Source of the DNA: Lentisphaeria bacterium UBA1732
GTDB lineage: Bacteria > Verrucomicrobiota > Lentisphaeria > Victivallales > UBA1829
DNA: 14,512 nucleotides
Direction of reading: 5' to 3'
Assembly: GCA_002315855.1 (NCBI GenBank)
Contig: DCIG01000072.1
Span: forward strand, 1 to 14,512
Position 1 is the first letter of the stretch. Each line of letters opens with the position of its first letter. The translations under genes and the position numbers were made by a program. Of this stretch, positions 1 through 6,015 are shown in pieces. The notes under the pieces were generated by a model that had not been told where the DNA came from, ran no database searches, and saw only the letters and a program-made list of their open reading frames with translations.

Positions 1-1
1 G

Positions 2-127
2 TTTGTAACACTAAACGCAACATTTGTAATACTAAACGATCAATTTGTAAGAGAAAAAGCTCGCTTTATAACACTAAACGCACAGCCAGATGTTCCCTTT
101 TTCGCCTTTGTAACACTAAACGCACTT
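2..127 (+). repeat. 21-bp-phased direct repeat array (iteron-like)
   Basis: The core TTTGTAACACTAAACGC begins at 2 and 107 exactly, at 65 with one change (TTTATAAC...), at 23 with changes (TTTGTAATACTAAACG), and at 44 in a degraded form (TTTGTAAGAGAAAAAGC). The starts 2, 23, 44, 65 and 107 all fall on a strict 21-base grid; only the unit expected at 86 is unrecognisable. Twenty-one bases is two helical turns, so all copies would face the same side of the DNA, as for iterons or cooperative operator arrays. The array may continue left of the window. Its function is unknown. Confidence 0.8.
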
Positions 128-175
128 TTCCTCTACTTAATTTCGCCAGTTGTGCGTTTTCCTTTACAATTCACC
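118..175 (+). repeat. Inverted-repeat element, copy A
   Basis: AAACGCAC (118-125) is repeated in inverted orientation as GTGCGTTT (152-159) across a 26-base spacer, followed by CCTTTACAATTCACC (161-175). The left arm is the end of the last unit of the 21-bp array, and the right side (152-169) is an inverted copy of the same unit with a four-base mismatch. A second element with the same spacer length and the same downstream 15-mer (one change) lies at 10178-10235. It could be a protein-binding dyad, an RNA hairpin or a dispersed palindromic repeat; the sequence alone does not decide. Confidence 0.7.
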
Positions 176-211
176 AAATCTCCTGAGAATCTTTTGAGAA
201 AAGTGCAGGTA

Positions 212-257
212 CAATGCGCCCGTCAAAACACCGACTTTATTTTTGTCAGGCGCATTG
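212..257. repeat. Long imperfect hairpin
   Basis: CAATGCGCC (212-220) pairs with GGCGCATTG (249-257). Counting two internal mismatches, the stem extends to 17 positions (212-228 with 241-257) around a 12-base loop. Neither strand has a T tract after the stem, so it is not a standard intrinsic terminator. It lies about 200 bases past the stop codon of the alcohol dehydrogenase gene. Confidence 0.65.
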
Positions 258-390
258 ATTCAAGGGTATCACCATTCATTGGAAACGCTGTCTTTTTTGT
301 CTGAACAAAGTCCGGGGTGGTTCTTTTTGAGTGGTTGCGATTCAAGCAGCTTCTTCAAAAGTTCCGAAACCGTCTTTTCTGCACACCCAT

Positions 391-443
391 AAAAAACTTC
401 TATTCCGAATGAACAGAGATACCCTCACGTGTCAACACGGAAT
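391..443 (-). terminator. Possible terminator after the alcohol dehydrogenase gene
   Basis: On the minus strand ATTCCG (443-438) can pair with CGGAAT (407-402) and a run of six T follows at 396-391. The loop is long (about 30 bases) and contains a competing CGTGT/ACACG dyad at 428-439, so this is a weak candidate. Confidence 0.3.
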
Positions 444-453
444 GCGATTCTGC

Positions 454-1671
454 TCAGAAATCGACTTCGGTATCCTCGTAGCAGGCAAGGAGAAGTTTCT
501 CCATTTCCGCAACCGAGGGCTGACGCGGATTGGAACCGGTACAGGCATCAGCAACGGCATTCACCGCGATGTCGTGCAGTCTGGCCGTGAAAACATCTTT
601 CGGGACGAAGCCTTGTTCGCTGGGCAGACTGTCCTTGCCATAATGCCTGATGCACTGCGGGATATTCAGAGCGTCATTCATTTTGCGAAGAGCGGCAATC
701 AGCAGCCGGACTTTTTCCTCATCGCAGGTGCCGCCCAGATTCATAGAATCGGCGATTTCGCCATAGCGTTTCAGGGCGGCGGGGTCTTTGGTATTGAACG
801 CGATGACTTTCGGCAGATACATGGCGTTCGCCGCACCATGGATGATGTGTGCGCCGAAATCCGCAAATGCCGCGCCGGTTTTGTGCGCCATGGAATGCAC
901 GATTCCCAGCAGAGCATTGGAAAACGCCATCCCGGCAAGGCACTGCGCATAGTGCATGTCGTCACGTTTCGCCATATCGCCGTTGAAACTGGGAATCAGG
1001 TCGCTTTGAATCATCTTGATTGCGAAGACCGCCAGCGGGTCGGTGAAAGCACAATGCGCGGTGGAAACATAGGCTTCAATGGCGTGAGTCATGGCGTCCA
1101 TGCCGGTATGAGCGACCAGTTTTTTCGGCATGGTCTCGGCGAGTTCCGGGTCCACAATCGCCACATCGGGGGTGATTTCAAAGTCGGCAATCGGATATTT
1201 GATGCCTTTCTGATAGTCGGTGATAATGGAAAAGGCGGTTACTTCGGTGGCAGTGCCGGACGTGGACGAGACGGCGCAGAAATGAGCTTTGGCACGGAGT
1301 CCGGGCAAGCCGAAAACCCTGCACATGTCTTCAAACGACATATCGGGATATTCGTACTTGATCCACATGGCTTTTGCGGCATCAATGGGAGACCCGCCGC
1401 CCATGGCGACAATCCAGTCGGGGCGGAATGCCTGCATGATCTCTGCGCCCTTCATGACCGTTTCGATGGAGGGATCGGATTCAATGCCTTCAATCAGGCG
1501 GACATCCATGCCCGCTTCTTTCAGATAAGCGACCGCACGATCCAGGAAGCCGAACCGCTTCATCGAGCCGCCGCCGACACAGACGACAGCCCGCTTTCCT
1601 TTGAGGTTTTTGAGGTTGCTCAAGGCACCTTTGCCGTGGTAAATGTCTCTCGGTAATGTAAAACGCGACAT
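454..1671 (-). CDS. Iron-containing (group III) alcohol dehydrogenase
   Basis: Probable NAD(P)-dependent alcohol/aldehyde oxidoreductase of the cytoplasm, 405 residues, a normal length for the family. The nucleotide-binding motif GGGSPIDAAK is at residues 91-100. By alignment from memory with FucO and the C-terminal half of AdhE, the metal ligands are D192 and H196 (in TGMDAMTHAIEAY), H259 (in IVHSMAH) and H278 (in HGAANA). The start at 1671 is chosen because AGGAG (1683-1679) lies seven bases upstream; the frame stays open back to 1743 and an ATG at 1677 is too close to that site. It is the last gene of the minus block, 410 bases downstream of the fused aro-phe gene, and probably transcribed separately. 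The substrate cannot be told from sequence; fermentative aldehyde reduction is likely. A link to the uronate genes is possible but unsupported. Confidence 0.93.
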   Translation of the reverse strand: MSRFTLPRDIYHGKGALSNLKNLKGKRAVVCVGGGSMKRFGFLDRAVAYLKEAGMDVRLIEGIESDPSIETVMKGAEIMQAFRPDWIVAMGGGSPIDAAKAMWIKYEYPDMSFEDMCRVFGLPGLRAKAHFCAVSSTSGTATEVTAFSIITDYQKGIKYPIADFEITPDVAIVDPELAETMPKKLVAHTGMDAMTHAIEAYVSTAHCAFTDPLAVFAIKMIQSDLIPSFNGDMAKRDDMHYAQCLAGMAFSNALLGIVHSMAHKTGAAFADFGAHIIHGAANAMYLPKVIAFNTKDPAALKRYGEIADSMNLGGTCDEEKVRLLIAALRKMNDALNIPQCIRHYGKDSLPSEQGFVPKDVFTARLHDIAVNAVADACTGSNPRQPSVAEMEKLLLACYEDTEVDF

Positions 1672-1741
1672 CGTCATACTCCTTTTTTTCGGGGGAATCT
1701 CGTTCATCCGGAACAGAGGTCCCCTTTTGGTTTCATGAAGC

Positions 1742-1776
1742 AAGCTGATGAGTTTGTGAAATCAGCTTCGTTTTTT
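1742..1776 (+). terminator. Terminator-like hairpin, plus orientation
   Basis: AAGCTGAT (1742-1749) and ATCAGCTT (1761-1768) form a perfect eight-base stem with an 11-base loop, followed by CG and six T (1771-1776). In shape it is a plus-strand intrinsic terminator, but no plus-strand gene precedes it. On the minus strand it lies in the 5' leader of the alcohol dehydrogenase gene without a T tract. Its arm contains the AGCTGATTTC motif found in other intergenic repeats of this window. Confidence 0.45.
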
Positions 1777-1972
1777 GATTCCCCGGATACTGTTCCTCCG
1801 CAACAGATACGCAGAAAATCGGTTGAAAAGATGAAGTCAGACAGGAAAATACAGCTTTCGGGAGAGATTTCAAGGGATGTTTTCCGGACTCCGCACGAAA
1901 GCAGAGGCATCCATCCAAGAACGGCTTTTTGAATCCGTTTCTGAAAGACCCTTTTTGTAAAACAATATCATC

Positions 1973-2006
1973 ATTTTCGGAAAAAACAAGTCAAATTTTC
2001 GGAAAA
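1973..2006. repeat. Paired direct repeats ATTTTCGGAAAA, 22 bp apart
   Basis: Two identical 12-mers start at 1973 and 1995, a spacing of 22 bases or about two helical turns. Each is itself nearly palindromic (TTTTC-G-GAAAA). They lie about 300 bases upstream of the alcohol dehydrogenase start and about 75 bases past the stop of the aro-phe gene. This is compatible with an operator pair, but no regulator is known. Confidence 0.5.
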
Positions 2007-2081
2007 CAGATGATTTTCAGGCGTTTTGCAGGGATGGCAGACGCGCGATGCCTATGCCTTGATGCAGCCGGGACGAGGGGA

Positions 2082-3938
2082 TTACGGGAAAACGGGGAAG
2101 CTGCCAAGGAGGTGCAGTTCCAAGGTGAGCTCTTTCAGTTCTTCCATCGCGGCAATGACTTTCGGCGACTCGAACGCTTCATCAATATCCACGAAGAAGC
2201 GGTACTGGCTTTTCCCGTTGCGGATGGGGCGGCTTTCAATCATGGAGAGCGAAACCCCGGCTTTTTTGAAAGGTTCCAGACAATCATGCAGGGCACCGAA
2301 TCTTTCTTTCGCAATAAACCAGATACAGCATTTCGTATGCGGGAAATTGTTGTTTGCGGTTTTGGAAAGAATCAGGAAGCGCGTCGAATTATCCTTGTCA
2401 TCCTCGATGGAACGTTCCAGAATATTCAGGTGATACGGTTCCGCCAGACCTGCGCCGCCGATGACTGCGGAATCGGGGGTGTTCAGGGAGAGTTCTGCGG
2501 CTCTGGCATTGGAGGAAACAGCGATGGTCTCGATGTCCGGAAAATTTTTCTCAAGATAGGCGCGGCACTGCCCAAGAGACTGCGTATGGCTGATGATTAC
2601 CGAGATTTTTTCTTTCGGGACAGCCGAAAGCAGACACTGCTGAATGGAAACGCTTGTTTCGGCGTAAATTTTCAGAGAAGTCGCCGCAAGCAGGTCCAGC
2701 GTGCCGTTGATGACGCCTTCCGAAGAGTTGGACACCGGCACACACCCGTAGTCGCATACGCCGGATTCCACAGCCTTGAAGACGGCGGAAATCCCGGACA
2801 TGGGGAGATATTCCACATCGTCGTGGAAAATTTTCTGCGCGGCAAGGTGGGTGAATGTGCCATCGGGGCCCAGATATGCCGTCTGCGGACGATGAATGCG
2901 AGGGACGGTCTGAACTCGATTGCGCAGCATTTGAGCCGCATGGAGAATCAGGGTTTCGGTTTCTTCCAGACCGATGCAGCCATCCGTAACAGAAATGCGG
3001 GGATCGGGCATCCGGCCGGGTTCGAGTTTCTGTTTTCCGGGGAGGATGTTGCTTTCCAGCATGACCCCGACAATGCTGTCCGTGCCGGAAAGTTTCTGCT
3101 GCACGACATTCTCGAACACCAGATGCTGGCGCGCAGGGTCGCTGTGCGAATTGGCATGACTGCAATCCACGACGATGCAGGACGGCAGTCCGGTGTTTTC
3201 CAGCTTCCGTACCGCTTCCTTCACGCACACGGGATAATAATTCTCGCCGGAGGCTCCGCCCCGAAGCACCAAGTGGCAATACGGATTGCCCTGACTGCGC
3301 ACAATCCCGCAGCTGCCGTCATGGAGAATCCCAAGATAACTGTGGGGCGCCATCGCCGCGCAAATGGCATTCACGGCAATCTGCAAATTGCCGTCGGTGC
3401 TGTTTTTGAAGCCCACGGGCATGTCCAGCGAACTCGCCATCTGGCGGTGCATCTGCGATTCCGCGGTGCGAGCACCAATGCTGCTCCACGAAATCAAATC
3501 CTCGAAATACACGGCAACAGACGGGTCCAGCAGTTCCGTTGCGGTCGCCACCCCCATCGCCGCAATGTCAATGAGAAGTTTCCGGGCCTTGCGGATTCCG
3601 GAGGCAATATCGCCGCTTCCATCCATGTCGGGGTCGTAAATCAGACCTTTCCAGCCAAGCGTGGTGCGCGGCTTCTCGAAATAACAGCGCATCACAATCT
3701 TCATGCTGTCCGAAACCTGCCCGGAAAGAGCCGCAATCTTTTCCGCATATTGCAGGGCGGCCGGAATATTGTGGATGGAACAGGGACCGGCTATGACAAT
3801 CAGACGGCGGTTTTTGCGGTCGAGGATGTCCTTGATTTCCTCCCTGTGATGCTGAATGGATTCCCGTATTTCAGGGGAAACACTCATGTCTGCCGCCAGC
3901 GCATCCGGCGACATCATTTTTTCTTCTTTTCGCTTCAT
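2082..3938 (-). CDS. Fused DAHP synthase (class I) - prephenate dehydratase with ACT domain
   Basis: A 618-residue bifunctional enzyme of aromatic amino acid synthesis. Residues about 1-345 are a complete AroF/G/H-type DAHP synthase (PEP + erythrose 4-phosphate to DAHP): GPCSIH (51-56), YFEKPRTTLGWKGLI (86-100), IGARTAESQMHRQ (154-166), SHANSHSD (260-267) and VTDGCIGLEET (317-327). The metal ligands by analogy to AroG are C53, H261, E295 and D319. Residues about 352-530 are prephenate dehydratase (prephenate to phenylpyruvate): AYLGPDGTFTH (354-364), HTQSLGQC (451-458) and STRFLILSK (518-526). Residues about 533-618 are an ACT domain with GAL (549-551) and ESRP (568-571), the usual phenylalanine-binding signatures. 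No chorismate mutase domain is present. The usual P-[IV]-E-N-S/T motif reads PVSNS (401-405). The start at 3938 has GGGAG six bases upstream. Expression is probably controlled by the attenuator at 3980-4211. Confidence 0.95.
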   Translation of the reverse strand: MKRKEEKMMSPDALAADMSVSPEIRESIQHHREEIKDILDRKNRRLIVIAGPCSIHNIPAALQYAEKIAALSGQVSDSMKIVMRCYFEKPRTTLGWKGLIYDPDMDGSGDIASGIRKARKLLIDIAAMGVATATELLDPSVAVYFEDLISWSSIGARTAESQMHRQMASSLDMPVGFKNSTDGNLQIAVNAICAAMAPHSYLGILHDGSCGIVRSQGNPYCHLVLRGGASGENYYPVCVKEAVRKLENTGLPSCIVVDCSHANSHSDPARQHLVFENVVQQKLSGTDSIVGVMLESNILPGKQKLEPGRMPDPRISVTDGCIGLEETETLILHAAQMLRNRVQTVPRIHRPQTAYLGPDGTFTHLAAQKIFHDDVEYLPMSGISAVFKAVESGVCDYGCVPVSNSSEGVINGTLDLLAATSLKIYAETSVSIQQCLLSAVPKEKISVIISHTQSLGQCRAYLEKNFPDIETIAVSSNARAAELSLNTPDSAVIGGAGLAEPYHLNILERSIEDDKDNSTRFLILSKTANNNFPHTKCCIWFIAKERFGALHDCLEPFKKAGVSLSMIESRPIRNGKSQYRFFVDIDEAFESPKVIAAMEELKELTLELHLLGSFPVFP

Positions 3939-3979
3939 TTTTTTCTCCCTTGCGGCGATGATAACATTTTTGAATCATG

Positions 3980-4020
3980 AAAAAAGCGCATTCCGGTGAT
4001 TACGGGTCCCGAAATGCGCT
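3980..4020 (-). terminator. Attenuator terminator in the leader of the aro-phe gene
   Basis: On the minus strand AGCGCATTTCGG (4020-4009) pairs with CCGGAATGCGCT (3996-3985), 11 of 12 positions Watson-Crick and the twelfth a wobble, with a 12-base loop; a run of six T follows (3985-3980). It lies between a promoter and the start codon of the fusion gene, 41 bases before that ATG, so it must act as an attenuator unless the promoter is not real. It could also stop read-through from uxaA. Confidence 0.8.
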
Positions 4021-4037
4021 GAAGACTGCAAGAATGG

Positions 4038-4063
4038 CGAATCAAACTGAAATATCAGATTCG
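4038..4063 (-). promoter_or_regulatory. Leader hairpin next to the leader-peptide stop
   Basis: CGAATC (4063-4058) pairs with GATTCG (4043-4038) on the minus strand, with an inner CTGA/TCAG helix. It begins two bases after the leader ORF stop codon (4065), so a ribosome at that stop would cover it. That is the geometry expected of a translation-coupled attenuator. I could not find a strong antiterminator pairing with the terminator arm by eye. Confidence 0.45.
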
Positions 4064-4064
4064 T

Positions 4065-4172
4065 TCACAAAAATGCACAGCAAAACGGAACCCTGTTGGG
4101 ATGAAAAAATCCCCAAGGGCGAACCGGACTAAATCGAGTGCTGTATGTGCAGTTTGTTTTCATTGTTTTCAT
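4065..4172 (-). CDS. Candidate Phe-containing leader peptide (attenuation)
   Basis: A 35-codon ORF beginning MKTMKTN and ending VPFCCAFL. It has five Phe codons (residues 14, 22, 23, 30, 34; all TTT), one Trp (20) and one Tyr (10), an aromatic content of 7 in 35. The FF pair lies in the loop of a small hairpin TTGGGGAT/ATCCCAA (4116-4096). It sits between a promoter and a terminator in front of a phenylalanine-pathway gene, which resembles pheA and pheST leaders in enterobacteria. Against it: no Shine-Dalgarno sequence precedes the ATG, and the predicted transcription start is only a few bases upstream, so it would be translated from a nearly leaderless RNA. The Phe codons are also less clustered than in known pheA leaders. 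Confidence 0.45.
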   Translation of the reverse strand: MKTMKTNCTYSTRFSPVRPWGFFHPNRVPFCCAFL

Positions 4173-4182
4173 GATGGCATAT

Positions 4183-4211
4183 AATATACCACCCGTTTCC
4201 CATTTTTTCAA
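4183..4211 (-). promoter_or_regulatory. Sigma-70-type promoter of the aro-phe gene
   Basis: TTGAAA (4211-4206) and TATATT (4188-4183) are separated by exactly 17 bases on the minus strand. Transcription would start near 4176, just upstream of the leader ORF, giving a 5' region of about 240 bases before the fusion-gene start codon. Confidence 0.65.
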
Positions 4212-4356
4212 AGTGATTTGCTTAAAAATCTGAAAAGTATTTTACAAAATCTAACATCATTTTTGTAGAATCGTTTATTTATCAGTGCATTTTCGAGGCG
4301 GCTATGAACATTTTCTTGAAATTCCAGGAAAAAGATGTCAATTATTTTTGAAGAAA

Positions 4357-4446
4357 CAAGCCTTGTGTTTTGAGGACGCAAGGCTTGGAGAGTCGTAGAG
4401 ACAGGCAACATCAAGCCTTGCAACATGGCAGATATTGCAAGGCTTG
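4357..4446 (-). terminator. Double hairpin after uxaA, four alternating CAAGCCTTG/CAAGGCTTG copies
   Basis: CAAGCCTTG occurs at 4357-4365 and 4412-4420, and its complement CAAGGCTTG at 4379-4387 and 4438-4446. Two hairpins result: 4357-4365 with 4379-4387, and a perfect 12-base stem 4412-4423 with 4435-4446. On the minus strand the second hairpin reached is followed by TTTCTT, a weak T tract. The pair begins about 45 bases after the uxaA stop and is the most likely terminator of the uxaBA operon. The middle arms can also pair with each other, so alternative folds exist. Confidence 0.55.
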
Positions 4447-4488
4447 GGAAGAGCTGTCTTCACCAGAGATGGGAGCAGCAGGGACGAA

Positions 4489-5913
4489 TTACAGCGTAAC
4501 GCCGTCCTTGAAAATGGAGATTTCCTGATCGGAGTTCTTCTCGTTGGCGGCGAGCTGTCCCGAGGCGGTACGCAGAATCAAATCGCGGAACGCAGAATCG
4601 GCGTCCACGCCGTCCAGCATGACCCCGGCATTGAAGTCAATCCAATGGGGTTTGCGGGCGGCCAGAGAGCTGTTTGACGAGATTTTCAGCGTAGGAACCA
4701 CCGTGCCGAAAGGCGTGCCGCGTCCCGTGGAAAACAGGATCATCTGCACCCCCGCCGACGCAAGCAGCGTGGAAGCAACCATGTCATTGCCGGGCCCGGT
4801 CAGGAGATTCAACCCGTGGCGGACAGGATGGCACCCGGTTTCAAGGACGTCAACGACAGGACCATGTCCGGATTTCTGTGTGCAGCCGAGAGATTTGTCT
4901 TCGAGCGTGGTAATACCGCCGGCTTTGTTGCCGGGGGACGGATTTTCGCAGACAGGCTGGTTGAAGCGCATGAAATAGCGTTTGAAATCGTTGATCATGG
5001 AGACGCACTCATCGAAGACATGACGATCGATACAGCGTTCCATCAGAAGAGTTTCCGCGCCGAACATCTCCGGGACTTCACTCATGACGGCAGTGCCGCC
5101 GCGCGCTGTGAGCCAGTCGCTGAAATGCCCGATAAGGACATTTGCAGTGAGTCCGGAAAAGCCGTCGGAGCCGCCGCATTTCAGGCCGACACGGAGAGCG
5201 GAAACAGGAGTTTCCACGCGTTTGTCATGAGAAGCCTGTTCGGCAAGTTCGCGGAGAATCGCCATACCGGCAGAAAATTCGTCGTTCTCCTCCTGCGCGA
5301 CCAGGAAGCGAATGCGGGAAGAATCAAATTCGCCAAGAGCCTGACGGAATCCGGCAATGGTATTGTTTTCGCAGCCAAGCCCGACGACCAGCACACCGCC
5401 TGCATTGGGGTGTTTCACAAGCCCTGCAAGGATGCGCTTGGTGCATTCGTGGTCATCGCCCAGCTGGGAACAGCCGTAGGGGTGTTCAAGAGGGAGCGCG
5501 GGGTCAACGCCGGGGGGAAGTTCGCGGTTGATGGCCTCCGCCAGACGGCGGACCAGATTGTTCACGCATCCGACCGTAGGGACGACAAACAAGTGGTTGC
5601 GGACACCGGTATGACCATTCGCACGGCGGTAGCCCATGAAAGTATAAGGAGGTTCACCGGGGGGGACGGGCTTCTGTTCAAAATGAGGGGAATCCCAAGA
5701 GTATTCCGCAACGCCGGAAAGGTTGGTCGCCATATTGTGAGTATGGACGTGTTCACCGGGAGCGATTTCGGCAGTGGCATGACCGATGGGCATCCCGTAT
5801 TTGATGACGTTTTCGCCCGCATGAATGGCACGGCGCGCAAATTTATGACCGGCGAGTTCGCCTTCGAGGCGGATTTCCACATTGTCGGCGGGGTCAATGA
5901 CCATGGATTTCAT
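4489..5913 (-). CDS. uxaA: Altronate dehydratase
   Basis: Converts D-altronate to 2-keto-3-deoxygluconate plus water in the cytoplasm (galacturonate pathway). It is a full-length 474-residue UxaA. The N-terminal SAF-like domain carries GHKFA (22-26), VIKYGMPIG (36-44) and GEHVHTHN (53-60). The catalytic part follows with the Cys-bearing motifs YGCSQLGDDHE, GLGCENN and LKCGGSDGFSGLTAN, and a C-terminal FSTGRGTPFG segment, as in the family. The start at 5913 is chosen by alignment with E. coli UxaA (MKSMVIDPADNVEIRL against its first residues); the frame stays open to 5949. No clear Shine-Dalgarno sequence precedes either ATG, which is unusual here and may mean coupling to uxaB. It lies 102 bases downstream of uxaB in the same direction. 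A double hairpin follows. Confidence 0.95.
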   Translation of the reverse strand: MKSMVIDPADNVEIRLEGELAGHKFARRAIHAGENVIKYGMPIGHATAEIAPGEHVHTHNMATNLSGVAEYSWDSPHFEQKPVPPGEPPYTFMGYRRANGHTGVRNHLFVVPTVGCVNNLVRRLAEAINRELPPGVDPALPLEHPYGCSQLGDDHECTKRILAGLVKHPNAGGVLVVGLGCENNTIAGFRQALGEFDSSRIRFLVAQEENDEFSAGMAILRELAEQASHDKRVETPVSALRVGLKCGGSDGFSGLTANVLIGHFSDWLTARGGTAVMSEVPEMFGAETLLMERCIDRHVFDECVSMINDFKRYFMRFNQPVCENPSPGNKAGGITTLEDKSLGCTQKSGHGPVVDVLETGCHPVRHGLNLLTGPGNDMVASTLLASAGVQMILFSTGRGTPFGTVVPTLKISSNSSLAARKPHWIDFNAGVMLDGVDADSAFRDLILRTASGQLAANEKNSDQEISIFKDGVTL

Positions 5914-6015
5914 AGTAAGGCTTATGCTTTCTGTGTGAGACAGAAGCATCCCGGAGGATGACCGCGCGAACGGGAAAGTTCATTCAGCGGTCATGGGAAC
6001 GGGATGCACTGCGTA

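Larger units (their letters stand above)
1..453. other. Gene-free region with repeat array and palindromes
   Basis: No credible gene is present. An open frame on the plus strand from 331 runs antisense to the alcohol dehydrogenase and has no family signature. The stretch holds a 21-bp-phased tandem array (2-127), an inverted-repeat element (118-175), a long imperfect hairpin (212-257), a short sequence shared with the MITE-like element at 7658-7675 (333-350), and a weak terminator candidate for the alcohol dehydrogenase gene (391-443). The gene to the left lies outside the window, so it is unclear which gene, if any, the array controls. Confidence 0.7.
1672..2081. other. Intergenic region, hairpin and short repeats
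   Basis: No gene recognised. It holds the AGGAG site of the alcohol dehydrogenase (1679-1683), a hairpin AAGCTGAT/ATCAGCTT (1742-1749 with 1761-1768) and two direct copies of ATTTTCGGAAAA (1973-1984 and 1995-2006). I could not identify a convincing promoter for the alcohol dehydrogenase or a terminator for the aro-phe fusion gene here. Confidence 0.6.
3939..4488. other. Regulatory intergenic region between uxaA and the aro-phe gene
   Basis: Read on the minus strand it holds, in order, two CAAGCCTTG hairpins after uxaA (4446-4357), an AT-rich stretch in which I see nothing (4350-4215), a promoter (4211-4183), a short Phe-containing ORF (4172-4065), an accessory hairpin (4063-4038), an intrinsic terminator (4020-3980) and the ribosome binding site of the fusion gene (3950-3945). 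Confidence 0.7.

Noticed and set aside
2..127. CRISPR array
   Set aside because: The units are contiguous with a 17-base core on a 21-base period and leave no room for unique spacers; no cas gene is in the window.
1929..3980. Very long open frame (683 codons) on the plus strand opposite the aro-phe fusion gene
   Set aside because: It is exactly antisense to a gene with unmistakable DAHP synthase and prephenate dehydratase motifs, has no family signature and a Phe/Arg/Gly-rich composition typical of antisense frames of C-ending codons.
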